The notes under the pieces are model-generated. The model was not told the origin of the DNA and did not search any database. It saw only the letters and a list, made by a program, of their open reading frames with translations. Source: Mytilinidion resinicola (Eukaryota; Ascomycota; Dothideomycetes; Mytilinidiales; Mytilinidiaceae). From it: a DNA stretch of 64,000 nucleotides. Positions within the stretch are counted from its first letter, which is position 1. Every line of letters begins with the position of its first letter. A program made the position numbers and the translations under genes. The stretch spans positions 1,121,739 to 1,185,738 of the forward strand of contig NW_022985454.1 of assembly GCF_010093595.1 (NCBI RefSeq), read 5' to 3'. Below are positions 20,180 to 32,117 of this stretch, one piece after another.

Positions 20180-23100
20180 TAATTATATATTAGGTGGCTC
20201 GGGTATATTAGGGTGCACTACTCTATTTAATAAGGTATTTATATCGCTTCCGGCGTTGGTTAAAGCGGAGGTCTTTAATGCAGTTAATATAGTACTCCGG
20301 TTTGCTATTAACCTTAATAGGTTTAGGAGAAGAGTTTTCTTAGCTAGAAAGGTAATCTAAGGACGGGGCGGCAGGCCGTAGAAGGGAGATATAGAAGACA
20401 GGGTGGATCTTTATTATATTAGGCAGGCCTAATCGATAGGCGTATAGTAAAACCACTTATATAATTAGAAACTTTCTAAGGTTCTTCTAGTTAAGCTTCT
20501 TAGACTTTTGTTTTATATAGATATTTCGGGCGTCTAGCTAGACTTTATCGCCAACGCGGTAGGACGGTGCACTAGTGCGCCGACGGTTAGCAAACTCTTC
20601 CTGCATCGCTTATGCCTAAGTTATTTCTTTACGGATAAATTGTTTAATATTAGTTATCTTATTAATTATCTAGTTAGCCTTGCGGGCTTGCAGTATTTAA
20701 TAGGAAGGGTGCTGTATTCCTATAGAAGGTTTAAAGCCTATTTAAGGGTTCTATTCTATAACAGTAATAAATAGTATTACTGTAGTTAATTTGGATCTTA
20801 TATTATTTACTTTAAATTAAGCCAATAGCAGCCAGGTTACCTAGTTATCTTGCTGGTAATTTGTGTAGGCCCGGAAGACTTATTCTAGTACGGAATTTGC
20901 CTTCTCCGTCTAGCTATCCGTTTCGGGGTGGAAGGCTAATAATAGTCGGGCTTTAATTTATAGTTATCTGCATAGTTTGTCCTAAAATACGGAAATAAAC
21001 TATAATCCTTAGTTAGAAACGCATATATTAGGAAGGCCGTAGTGCACCTAAATATACCGGTAGAACAGGTTAGCAGTGGCTTAAGCTGTAATTGTTTTGC
21101 AAGGAATAATATATTAATACTTACTTAGACAATCTACTATAACTATAATATTAGTGTAGCCTTTAGATTCGGGTAGATCTATAATAAAATCGACTAAAAT
21201 ATCCTGCTAGCGGCGTAGCAGAACCGGTAGTAGCTTTAGGAAGCTGTTGTACTTTTTTCTTAAAGCCTTTATATAGTAACAGGTGTAACAACAGGCTATA
21301 TATTAGCGGATTATCTTAAATATCTAGGGCTAGTAGTATTCTTTCTAGAGGATTTTAAGGGTCTTTCCGCGCCCTAGATAGCCGCCTACAGGTAAATTAT
21401 ATATATGCTAAAGGAGCTTAATTTTTAGTTTATTATAGTTAGGAATTATAAGGCGGTTATAGTAAAATAGTTTATTATTGCGGACTTTATATTCGCTTAA
21501 GGTAATCTTTTTTAAATATCGGGTTCTAGATTATATTAGCTCCAGGACTTCTTATATAAATTTATTGTTTAGGTACTCTTCCTTAATAATCTTTTAAATT
21601 ATGCAATTAGTTTCTATAAGGTTTAACTTAGTAAATAACTTAGGGCGTAATAAGGTCTAGTTTTAGGCTGCTTAGGCTTCTTCCTATATAGGTATATCCT
21701 ATATACAACGGGTTAAGGTGTCTAGCTTTTCTCTAAACTTACTAGGTTAATATATAATTGTAAAGTTAAAGCGGGACAGGTACTCTGCCTAACAGGCTTA
21801 CCGGTGGCTAAGCTATTTTATAGTAGTAAAGTACTGCAGGTTCTTATAATTACTAAGAACCTAGATTAGAAGTGCAGCACCTTTTAGCTTAGGGCGCTAT
21901 TATTTAAAATATTGGACAATTACTAGGAGTTCCTTATTATAAATCTTATAGTTATTTTTAGCTAGGTTTAGCCGCTTAGAGAAGTAGGCTACGGGTTATA
22001 GAACTCTATATTTATCTGTCTATAATAGGATTCCGGCGTTTATATAGTTGGATAAGTTGGCTTTAAAAGTTATTAGTAGATCCGGGTTAAAATAGCGGAG
22101 GATTAGGGCAGTTATAAAAGCTGTTTTAAGGCGTTTAAATGCTTCTTTACAGGTATTATTAAATTGGAATTACACGCCCTTCTTTATAAGGGTAATTAAG
22201 GGTGCAGCTAACCTAGAGAAATTGTCGATAAATTATTAGTAGAAGTTGGTAAATCCTATAAAGGCTTATATGTTCTTTATATTGCGAGGGGTCTTCTAGT
22301 TACAGATGTCGTTAATCTTATTTAGGTCTATACTAATTCCGTCGGTTGTTATTATATACCCTAGGTACGTAATACTGCTTTAGTAGAATTTGTATTTATT
22401 AATATTAAGTTGCAGTCCTATATCTTCTAAGGCCTTAAGAACTAGCCTTATATAGTGCTGGTGTTCCTTAAAGCTTTTACTATATATTAGGATATTGTTA
22501 ATATACGCGGTGCAGAATACGTCCAGGTATAGGCGGAGTATATTATTTATATAGTGCTGGAATATACTAGGGGCGTTAGCTAGTCTAAAGGGCATAACTA
22601 GGTATTTAAATAGGCTATATTGTGTCCGGAAGGCTATTAGCTATTTATCTCCTTTTATAATCCGTAAGCGATTAAACACCGAGATAATATTAAGCTTAGT
22701 ATAGTACTTAGCCTTGCTAAGTCGGGCCAGAGTCTCTTAGATTAGAGGAATTAGATAACAGTTCTTAATAGTTACCGCGTTTAGCGCTTAGTAGTTAACG
22801 CAGAATTATAAACCTTTCCCTAGTTTCTTAATAAAGATAACAGGAGAGGTAACAGGTAATAAGCTGGCGCGAATAAACCCTTTTGCGAGGTTATTATTAA
22901 GGTACTTTCGGAGCACCTTTAGTTTGTTCTAGGATATACTGTATAGCGGGCCGAATCCAGGTTGCTTTCCTTTTTCCAGGATAATTTTGTGATTATATAT
23001 ACGGTAATCAGGCAGCTTATTAGCCTCTTAGCAGGAGAAGTTTTTTAAGAACGGGTGGTATTCCATAGGGACCTTTATTACTGGGTCGGTATACTTCTTC

Positions 23101-23900
23101 TTAGCTAAGGCCTTATTAATATTAGTAATAGTAATAGCGAAGATTTTATAATTAGGTTATCGGGCTAATTAGGTTAATATCTCTGCCTTAAGCAGATAGA
23201 TATCTAGCTCCGCGTTGGGTTTTATATTAGGTTCTAATTCTAATTTAGGTTTAGGTTTAGGTTTAGGTTTAGGTTTAGGTTCGGGTTTATTTAGCTGGCG
23301 GTTTATCTTAGGAAGCTAGTAGTTGTGTTAGTGTTATATATACAGGCTTAACTATTAAGAACAGGAGTATTTAGTTATTAAGTAAGGGGCTTTGCTATAA
23401 GCCTTTTAGCTAGGGTTCTTATTATTATTATATTGGAATATATTAGCAGGTTTACGCAGGTAATAAGCCTGGTAATAGGAGAAGCGGAAGAGCAGCCGTT
23501 AGTTATTATAATTAATTCCAACGCGGTGCTTATACAGCTATAGCTGTCCTAGTATTAGGTTATATTTTCCAATCTCTAGTATATAGAGGCGGATTAGTTC
23601 TATATAGTTTAGGTGGCGGAGGGTTATATATATAGAGTGCGTAATTCTTTTTTCTTTTAGTTATTTTCTGTTAAATCCAGTTAGGCGTAAGATAATTAGT
23701 AGCGGTTTAAGATAAAGGTTCTATACGCGCGCTAGAAATCTGTAAATATAACCTATACCTATAGCTCTGCTATTAATTAGGGCTTAGGTATCTAGTTATA
23801 TAGAACCTTACTATAGAGAAAATAGAGCAAGAATCTATTATTTCTAGGAGTTAGCTACAGGTTTTTTAAACAGGTTTACAGAAATCCGGGGTTAGAATAG
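20180..23900 (-). pseudogene. Element II pol remnant
   Basis: The RT segment 22595-22380 is still open: 'MPFRLANAPSIFQHYINN', then 'YINNILIYSK' where YIDD became YINN by G-to-A changes. RNase H and integrase follow toward 20450 with many stops. At 20200-20270 a C-terminal chromodomain-like end is visible ('KYLIK', a RIP-altered Trp, 'YTRAT'). A TTTAGG-repeat at 23237-23281 encodes a Pro-Lys linker. Inactive. Confidence 0.75.
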
Positions 23901-23949
23901 TCCCGGGGGGCGACTTAAGCCCGGGACCGGGCTTTTAACAGCTTTTTTA

Positions 23950-25080
23950 TGCGGGACTGGCGTTTTCCTCTAGAATAATTAGAGCTAGAGGATAAGTTTA
24001 TAGATATAGATAAACAGCGGACAGGTAAAGATTAAAAAGGACTTATAGCTTATGCGTATATATAAGAGCTTACAGGCCTATCTAGGCTAGAGAATTAGAC
24101 TTATAGCAGCAGTACAGAGCAGTTATAGGAGATATAGCTATACTTACGGCACTTATAGCAGAGCCCCTTTCGGCGGTATTTCTTTTATTCGGCAGATCTA
24201 ACCGGCGCATAATTAAATGCGTTAATTTCTATTGCGTTTAGGTTCTTCTAAGTTGGGGCTTAATATCGGGAAGAGCGGTTAGTTAGAAGGAATCGAAAAT
24301 TATTGTTATATGCTGAAATAAGGTTAGTATAGCTATTTAAGTTGTCCGGGATAGCAACGCTAACTATAGCTTAACAGAGTTTATTAGAGAGTGAATGCCG
24401 GAGTTAGGTTATTAGGCCAATTTTATTTAAACCTGTATTAGCCGTAAGGCGTTGGAATTTGGCAAAGTATAATATAAAACTCCGCTTTCCTTATTTTAAT
24501 AAATATAACCTACTTAGAGCTGTAAGTTTCTTATTTAGGTTGCTGTATATAGCCTATAGGAATTAGATAAGTAGCTTAATAGTATATATATCTTAATTTA
24601 TTAAGGGAGCCACTAATATTAACAGGTTGCGTTTAAGTTAAGAATAGGTATAGAGCAACCGGGCTCGTTTAGTAGGGTATTAGTCTGCGTTCTATTCTAG
24701 TTTATACTGGAGTTTCTAGATAAAAATAGGGAGATCCTTACAGCGTCTATTAAATATTAGAGGGTTAGGTAGGCGGTCGGATTTTATAGTACACGCGTTA
24801 GGACGCATTAGAAAGGTATTAAAGGAAGAAGAGGGCGTAACCTTAATAGTTGGCGTCCGTGTATAGTTTATAGGAGCAACAGGTTTTAAGCTATTGTTTA
24901 ATTTATAACAGTATTCCTAGATTGTTGAAATTTCCTTTTATAACGCTGCTATCTCTTTTATAAAGGCAGATTATTAGTTTTATAGGGCTCCTGCGAATAA
25001 GGATTATACTGCGGTAAGCTGTTCCTTTATAGAGGTAACTAGCTCTAGAAGTATAGCAGTTAGGTTATTTAGGGTTGTTA
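23950..25080 (-). pseudogene. Element II gag remnant
   Basis: A knuckle at about 24118-24165 reads 'CYKCRKYSYISYNC', a CX2CX4HX4C motif whose His became Tyr (CAC to TAC). The upstream gag core is only partly legible. Confidence 0.6.
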
Positions 25081-25106
25081 TAAAGGTAAGGGTTAATATA
25101 ATATAA

Positions 25107-25452
25107 TATTATAATAGTGCTATAAGCAGGAGTTTAAGAGCTTAGGAGGAAGCTTTAATTAGATGCTAAATACGTTACTATATAGGGAATTAAGACGTTG
25201 TATAAGGAATAGGAAATCGAGAGCGCCGGCGAAGAAGATATGCCGGCGGAATATACGTATAGTATAAGCTTGCGAGCTCCGTGCGAGATTAGGTAACGAC
25301 GCTACGTAATCTAGTCTATAACCTAGACTACAACCTAGACTAGGTTACGTAATCTAGGCTACGTTCTAGGATATAATCTAGACTAGGAGCTAGACTAGAC
25401 ACGTAATCGGCGAATTATAGTAGGTAAGGTGTTACAGGTGGTTACCGTAATA
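25107..25452 (-). repeat. 5' LTR of element II
   Basis: 346 bp, identical in length to 19733-20078; ends at CCGTAATA next to the TSD AGTTT. Confidence 0.88.
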
Positions 25453-25457
25453 AGTTT

Positions 25458-26770
25458 ACCTTAAAACTAGTATTAGCAATCTTTAATCTATAGAAACCAG
25501 TTACTATTAAAAGTAATATATTAGATAAAGTATTAAAAGCAATACTTAACTAACTAAATAAATAAGGGAAGTTGCACCCTATAGCATTCTACTTATAAAA
25601 GCTAAGCCTAGCTAAGCTAAACTATAACATCTATAATAAGGAACTGCTAGCTATAGTAGAAGTATTTAGTTAGTAGAAAGTTTACCTTAAAAAAGTAGTA
25701 TATATAATATAGGTGTATATAAACTATAAGAATCTAATATACTTTACTATAACTAAGAAGTTAAATAGAAGATAAGTAAAATAGTTAGAAAAACTAGAAA
25801 CCTTTAATTTTAGGATTATATACTAAAAGGAATCTAAAAACGCTTATATAGATATATTTAGCCGAAGGCCGGACTATATAAAGGGAGCCGGAAAAACTAG
25901 GTAATTTATACTTAGGAAGAGAAGTCTAGAAACCCTTAAATTTAACTATATATAAGCAGCAGCTGCTTATTAATTAGAGGATAATAAGTAGTATAAATAA
26001 ATTAAGGCAGCACAGAAATTAGACCAGAAAAGCCGGGATTTAGCAGGTTATAACTAGTAAAGTTTGCGCCTAAAACCTGTAAACTAAAAGTATAGAGAAA
26101 TTTAGAATAGTATTATTACCTTATAAAACAAAATATTTATACCTAAGACCTTATAAGAAGAGCTTATTAAGGAATTCTATAGTACACCGGCGTATAGGCA
26201 CTAGGAAGTAGAAAAAACACGGGAAAAAATCGCAAGAATATTCTATTTCCCTAGACTTCGGAAACTAATAGAGAAAATTGTATATAAATATAAGTATATA
26301 AAAAATAAATTGGTATAATATATACTATACAGGCTAATAAAGAGCCCCTCTATACTAGAAAAAGTATAGAAATCTATTATATAGGACTTTATAGTTAAGC
26401 TACTATAGTTTATTAAACCTATAACAGGTATAAAGTATAACGCAATATTAGTAATTACGGACTAATTAACTAAATATACCTACTTTATCCCTTACTAAAA
26501 AGTATTAATAGCAGAAGATCTAGCCTACGCGTTCTTAAAGTATATTATTAGTAATTACGGACTACTCTAGAAGATAATTTTAGACTAAAATAAGCTTTTT
26601 ATATTAAAATTCTAGCAAACCCTTACTGCATAACTAAGAACAAAGCATAAGCTTTCTACGGCGTTTTACCCTTAAACGGACGGGTAAATAAAAAGGCTTA
26701 ATTAAACTTTAGAATAGTACCTATAATACTATATTAATTATAGGCAGGATAATTAGGTATTACTACTACT
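25458..26770 (+). pseudogene. Element I pol, RNase H and integrase part
   Basis: RNase H: 'LHPIAFYL', 'KLNYNIYNKELLAIVEVF', 'GAGKTR'. Integrase: 'LRNSIVHRR'-like zinc region near 26160-26200, catalytic core 'NAILVITD'-like near 26440-26470 and 'LSTAFHPQTDGQI'-like near 26660. The frame stops at the deletion junction near 26770. Confidence 0.7.
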
Positions 26771-27227
26771 AAGTTACGGGACTATAAAGGTTATATATAG
26801 AATAAATAGGGATCCTAAATTCCCCTATAAACTGCTAGTAGATAGGAATAATCTAAGAATAGAATATTATAAAATAAAAGGTTATATATTAGCTTAAGAG
26901 GCTTACAGTAAGCAGGAGTAAGCTAGCTTATTAAACTTACAGAAAAGCAGGCAGAGGACGGACTCGCCCGGCTTATAGACAAGTACAGCAAGTATATAGA
27001 TTTCTTAGGACGGAGCTTTTATATATAAGGACGCTCCTTTATATAAATAGAAACCTTATATTTAACTTAAAACTTTAATACTACCTATTAAAAGTAATAA
27101 CCCTGTCTTATACCTAAGATTGATTTTACCTTACCTTTTAAAAACTATTACACCCCGATAATAACTTAACCTATACCCTACCTTAGTGTATAATACTTAA
27201 AAAGTATAGAAAAAACAACCCGTTATA
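26771..27227 (+). repeat. 3' LTR of element I, 5'-truncated
   Basis: 457 bp collinear without indels with 13383-13839. It is much more strongly RIP-mutated than the 5' copy over its first 270 bp. Confidence 0.85.
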
Positions 27228-27669
27228 TATTGCTTTAGGAAATCTAAAGTAACGTTTATTTACTAATTTAGTAGTGCATAATATAGCCTTATATAGTAGA
27301 GGTTTAGTAGTAAATAATTTATATAGTAGCTAGAGCTAATAAACTGTAAAATATGGCAACTTTAGAGCTAATAGTATATAGCTTATTTAGTATAAGTAAT
27401 ATCTGTATAATTAATTATAGCTACTAGCTAAAATAAAATAATATATAAGGTAAATAAAAGCTATTTAAAAATATAAAGGGGGCTTATAGCACTAAGAAAA
27501 CTAGGGTAGTATTACTTTAAAACAAAAACTATTAAAAAGTTAAAGTAGGCAGCTATACTAATATAGTTGTTTTTATAGGTTCTATAAAGTAAATTAGCGG
27601 CTGTAAATACTATTCTCTAAAGGCGAAAAAAGGGCCTTAGTATGCTTTTAAATATTATAAATGCTAGTA
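27228..27669. other. Unidentified AT-rich DNA left of pogo copy 2
   Basis: No reading frame or similarity recognised. Presumably the same unit that resumes at 29386. Confidence 0.4.
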
Positions 27670-27799
27670 ACGTATTCTATAAGCAAGCCGTCCACCTAAG
27701 CAAGCCGTCTACTTTATTATAAAAACCGGCCTTAAACGTTAATTGCTCTATAACGCTAATAGATATTAACTATATATAACTTATAGCCTAATCTACAGC

Positions 27800-29260
27800 A
27801 ACCTCTGCATTATTTTTACACGTATAAATATTATGCCCTAGCTTGCCGCAGCGTTTATAGCGCCGCGCGCTCCCGCTAGAATCTGCCCCGCCTTGCTGCC
27901 TTTTACTTTAGGCGTTCTTATTAAGCTTTTAAGCAGCTATTTAAGAGCCTGCTTCTATTATTAGAGTTTTTTCTCTCTAAATCCGCTTCTTTTTGCGCGT
28001 TTTACGCTTTATAGCGGCTTTATTTACCTTTTAAAGGCTGGCAACTATATTACGCAGTAGCGTGGCTTAATATATTATTATTGCAGCACCTTTAGAAAGG
28101 CTGCTAAGCGCATTAAGAATTGCTATAGGTAAGCTATTTTAATACCTTTAAATATAATTATAAATTAAAGCTAATTAAAAGCCTGGCTTATAAGCGTTAC
28201 TTAGTATTTTTAATTCCTATTAAGCCNNNNNNNNNNCTGCTTTAAATACTAGTAAAAACTCTAGCTTTATAATATAGTTAATATAGTAGCGTATTAAGTC
28301 CTTAATTTAGCGCCCGTATACCTTTTTTAACGGCGTAAAGCAGCTAATATTAAGCGGCTGCAGCAGGTGCAATAAATACGCTAGCATGTAGAAAGTAATA
28401 ATATTATTCTTCTTATAAATCTCTTTAAATTTAAGCGAGCAGTAGCTCTTATAGCTATTAATAATTAGCAGCTAATATATACCTATAGTGCGATCCTTTA
28501 TATACTTATTAAAATACTGCAGCCAGGCAATACTAAGCTTATTCGTTGTCTAGCTATTATTACTTACTGCTATAACCTAGTTTAGTAGTATATTATTACC
28601 CTTATACTATATAGAAAAGTAATATTTACCCGAAAAAATAATAAATAGCGGGATAGCCTATCTACAGGCATTAACTCCTTAGATTATTATTATTTATTCG
28701 CAATTACCTAGCTGTATTAATTTTGGATAATTATACTACTTAAAGCCTATTATAACTATACTAGTTAAAATAACGCCTATTTAGAAGCTAGCTTTATTAA
28801 AGTTATATATATTTTTATCTGGAATACTATACTTTACTTTTATATTATATATAAGCTTAAACCAATCGCTAATTGCCTTTAGATCCTTATATAAAGCTTT
28901 CTAACGATTATACTTTTAATTAAATTATGTTTTAAGCTTAGGTGTTCGCTTAATAAAGTTCTCTGGCCAGTTCTTGCCAACGTGGCCGGCGGCGCGCTCG
29001 GCGAGCAATTTGTTGGCCATCTCTTGTACAGTATATAGGTTGGGCGGAAATCCTCGCGAATCCAGGTCGAGTATATATTGAACAACAACTAATTCCTCCA
29101 GCTTGGAAAGCTTCTTCGAATTAGGCTTAGAATCGCGTCGTGGGGTCGTTCCAGCGCGTTGATCTCGAAGTGTGCTTCTGGGTACGTTATATATCGTAAT
29201 AGCGCGCCGTTCGCTTTTAAATTGCTGCTGATTGATTGCTGCGATAGCTATACATATTCG
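27800..29260 (-). pseudogene. Pogo/Fot1-type transposase remnant, copy 2
   Basis: Same domain order as copy 1. The region 29088-28930 shows the CENP-B-type DNA-binding part ('QEMANKLLAERAAGHVGKNW', then 'PENFIKRTPKLK'). A DDE segment with 'YNYPKLIQLGN' lies near 28720. The C-terminal knuckle 'CGKLGHNIYTC' is near 27840. Stops throughout; part is hidden by the gap. Confidence 0.72.
28227..28236. other. Assembly gap (10 N) in pogo copy 2
   Basis: Comparison with copy 1 predicts about 136 bp of missing sequence. Confidence 0.9.
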
Positions 29261-29385
29261 ACCTTTATTTTATATTGATTGCACGTTGTGTTGTCGACGT
29301 ATAGTAGTTGGAAGTTAACGCGTCGCGTTTTTATAATAAAGTAGACGGCTCGCTTAGGTGGACGGCTCGCTTGTGGAATACGTTA

Positions 29386-31853
29386 TAGCTAAATAGAAGT
29401 CTTTTAAATTAAATAGCAGAAAAAATAAGCGGCTATTATAGTTCGAGCAGTAAAAATAAGAAATAAACGTTTTATCTATTATAATAAAGAGAGTGTAAAA
29501 AAGAAAATTACTATTAAAGTACCTAAAAAGCGCTATACTATTATTAGTTTAAAATAAAAATTAAGGGAAGTAAGTAGGGCTTATATATGCGTAAACGTTA
29601 ATACGTGCATAAAAATACCTTATAGGCGAAATAGGGGCCCAATTAAAGTAAGTATAAAAAGGCGTGGAAGTTAAAAAAAAATAATAAAAAAAGAAAAGTA
29701 AAAATAGTAAGAAAATAACGCTTTTATAAAATAAGGTTGTAGTATAGATTAAAGTAAAGTAGTAAGTTAGTAAGTAAGGGTATATTGCCTGCAAAAAAAG
29801 CATTTATTTTTTAATATAGTTTTACTCTTACAATTATTTCCTATAAAATTTAAATTTCCTTTAGCTATAGCAGCTAAGTTAAGTAAAAACTAAGGGTGGC
29901 ATAAAATTACTAATAAATCTAGCTCTAGTAAAAACCCTAGGCTAAGTTTAATAAAATAGGAAGTTATATAAAAATAATAATAGCTTTAGCTTTTTTAGTA
30001 AAAACATCTAGCTAAGCTAATAAAACCGGGAGTTATATAAAGCTAATAATAGATTTAAGTCTTTATAGGCACTTTTAATATATTTTTATTTATATATTTT
30101 TAAAGGAAAATTTATGCATACTACCCTAAATTAGTTAGGTAAGTAGTTTAGTTTTTAAAAAAGTGTAAGTTAGGCTCCGCCTAGGGCTTATATAATATTA
30201 ATAATAGATTTTACCTTAACAGCGCGTCTTAACTACTATAGAAAAATGCGCTATTTATATTGCTAGTTTTTAAAAAGGGTAAAAGTATAGAAAAGAGCTA
30301 TTAAGTAGCTAAAGTAGTAGTAATAAAGTAGTAATTATATAGTATAAATTTATATAAATAGCCTAAAAATCCTTAATATAACCCTTTAAGGAGAAATCCG
30401 TTGGTTTAATACTTACTAGCGGAAAGAAGGCATTCCTTTAGTAGGTGTATAGTATAGGTTTTCTAAAAGTAATAGGCTTGTATTATTACTAAAAATTTAG
30501 CATTACTATACCTATAAAGATAAAGAGATAGAATATATATATTAAATTAAAAAGGGTGGGCAATAGGCAAGAGCTATATATACTTAAACTAGGTTAAAAA
30601 TAAACTACTTACCCTTTTAAAAAAGAGGGGGAAACTAGCTATTTATTTTATAGCTGCCTTAGGCGCATAGGCCCTAACGCTAGAGGGCTAGCATGGTCTA
30701 GGCTAGTCTAATTTAGGCTAATAGGCTTTAAGCTAGGCTAAAAGCGGGCCAGCTTTAGTATTAGGCGCAATTTAAAAAACGTATATAATAATATTTTTCC
30801 TTTTTAAGTAAATAACCTTAAATATATAGCAAATAAACTAGTAATATAATTTTAGTAGTTTATATACGCAGCTAGCTAATAAAAGCGTCGCTCGCTTAAT
30901 TAGTTAGTGCGGGGTATATATTTTGCGGCCTATTATACTTTTGCCCCTAATACCTCTATATACTTTTTGCCTTTTCTAAAGGTCTATATATATACTTTTT
31001 TAGTAACTTTTATTAGCCCTTAGGTTTAGCTAGAGCTTCCTAGACTAAATTAAACTAATTTAAACTACTTTTTAGTACTATTGCCTTTAGCGCTTACGTT
31101 TAGTTACTACTTAATTAACTTTTCTATAACTACTTTTACCTAGGCTAACCTAGCCTAATTTGCCCTATTTTACTTTAGCCCTTACTATAGCGGGCGGAAT
31201 TAGTGTAAAGTAAATAAAAAGTAAGGCCCTTAAACTAACCCGGCCTAATTTTAACGCTTACTATTACTACTTTAATAAAGTGGTCGCTACCTTAGAAGAG
31301 AAGGGCCTAGGTAATTTTACCCCCTACCTAGTAGTCCGCCTCTAGGATACTAAGTACTTTAGTAATTAGACTAGTTGTTGTAAGTATATATTATATTTAG
31401 GTTACTTAAATAAATACAACTAGGTAAGTAGAGAATTGCTCTAAAATAGTTAAATTTATATTAATTTAATTTGTTTTTAAGTCCCTAAGGCTATTACTAA
31501 CGCTATTATTAGACTAATAAAGGAGATCTTTAAATTCGCGCTTTTTAACGCTAATATAGCCGCGCTAATTCTAATTAAGGATAATATTTTTAATAGGGTT
31601 AACTTGCTTAATATTAAATGGTTTAAGCCTAATAAAGAAACTTTCCACTATTACTAGGCCTATATAGACCATTTTATAAAGAATTAAAAGTAGTTAAATT
31701 ACTTTAAGGCCTTACGCAATAAGGCGGTATTAATTAAGATAAATCTAGGTAAGTAGATTTAAATTAGTCTAAATTAGTGTATTTTACTTTAACTATCTAT
31801 AGCACTGCTAAATCTAGTTATACTAAAAATAAGCTTACCCTACTTTATATAGG
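29386..31853. other. Unidentified AT-rich repeat DNA
   Basis: No family recognised. Two ~50-bp segments are similar to each other at 29938-29990 and 30012-30060. At 31280-31750 plus-strand text reads with few stops ('LEEKGLGNFTPYLVV' and 'LIKEIFKFALFNANIAALIL'), interrupted by GTAAGT...AG tracts that resemble introns (31431-31488, 31748-31801). This suggests an intron-containing element gene, family unknown. Confidence 0.4.
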
Positions 31854-32099
31854 TGTTAAAAAGGGGTTAATACTAATAGGTAGAGTAATATACTATATAG
31901 AAGAGTAATTCTAGGGCAATTTATTAACAAACCGCTAGCCCCCTTTTAAAGGGGCCCGAGCCCTTTTTATAAGGGCTAACTAAACCTAAATTACTCTAAA
32001 CTAAGGTAGAAAGGGCTAACCTGGCCTAATTTAGGCTAAATATATTTAGGCCTAGTTAGGGCACGTAACCTAAGGCCCCTTTTTATAGCCTATATAATA
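31854..32099 (-). repeat. 3' LTR of element IV
   Basis: 246 bp; highly similar to 50920-51165, sharing CCCGAGCCCTTTTTATAAGG and GGGCACGTAACCTAAGG. Confidence 0.85.
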
Positions 32100-32117
32100 A
32101 AATTTCCTTTTTTTTAT

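Larger units (their letters stand above)
19733..25452 (-). mobile_element. Complete nested Ty3/gypsy element II (chromovirus-like)
   Basis: It is bounded by two 346-bp LTRs (19733-20078 and 25107-25452) and perfect 5-bp TSDs AGTTT (19728-19732 and 25453-25457). The element lies antisense to element I. A purine tract (reverse complement of 20079-20097, AGAAAAGGGGTAC at the LTR edge) is the polypurine tract. Internal order on minus: gag with CCHC, RT, RNase H, integrase, chromodomain. Total 5720 bp, full length for a fungal chromovirus. Confidence 0.9.
13299..27227 (+). mobile_element. Ty3/gypsy element I, nested host of a pogo and a second gypsy element
   Basis: Plus-strand gag, CCHC knuckle, RT, RNase H and integrase remnants lie in order between two copies of a 457-bp LTR segment (13383-13839 and 26771-27227, equal length without indels). 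The interruptions are the pogo element 15964-17803 and element II 19733-25452. The integrase is cut after 'NYRQDN' near 26755 and joined directly to LTR-internal sequence, so the 3' end of pol and the start of the 3' LTR are deleted. Apart from the first LTR, RIP is saturating. No clear TSD was found. Confidence 0.75.
27670..29383 (-). mobile_element. Pogo/Fot1-type DNA transposon, copy 2
   Basis: Ends ACGTATTC with TA flanks (27668-27669, 29384-29385). Collinear with copy 1 except at the 10-N gap 28227-28236, which replaces 136 bp of copy 1 (1840 minus 1704 called bases). The ends are less mutated than in copy 1. Confidence 0.87.

Noticed and set aside
23237..23281. TTTAGG hexamer run resembling a telomere repeat
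   Set aside because: Fungal telomeres are TTAGGG; this run is in frame in the element II pol and encodes a Pro-Lys linker.
29561..29803. 80-codon minus-strand frame rich in Phe/Tyr/Leu
   Set aside because: Composition reflects A/T-rich decay; no domain, no neighbours supporting a gene.
31431..31800. Possible true host gene with introns
   Set aside because: Surrounding sequence is saturated with RIP-type stops and lies between transposons; kept only as unassigned repeat DNA.
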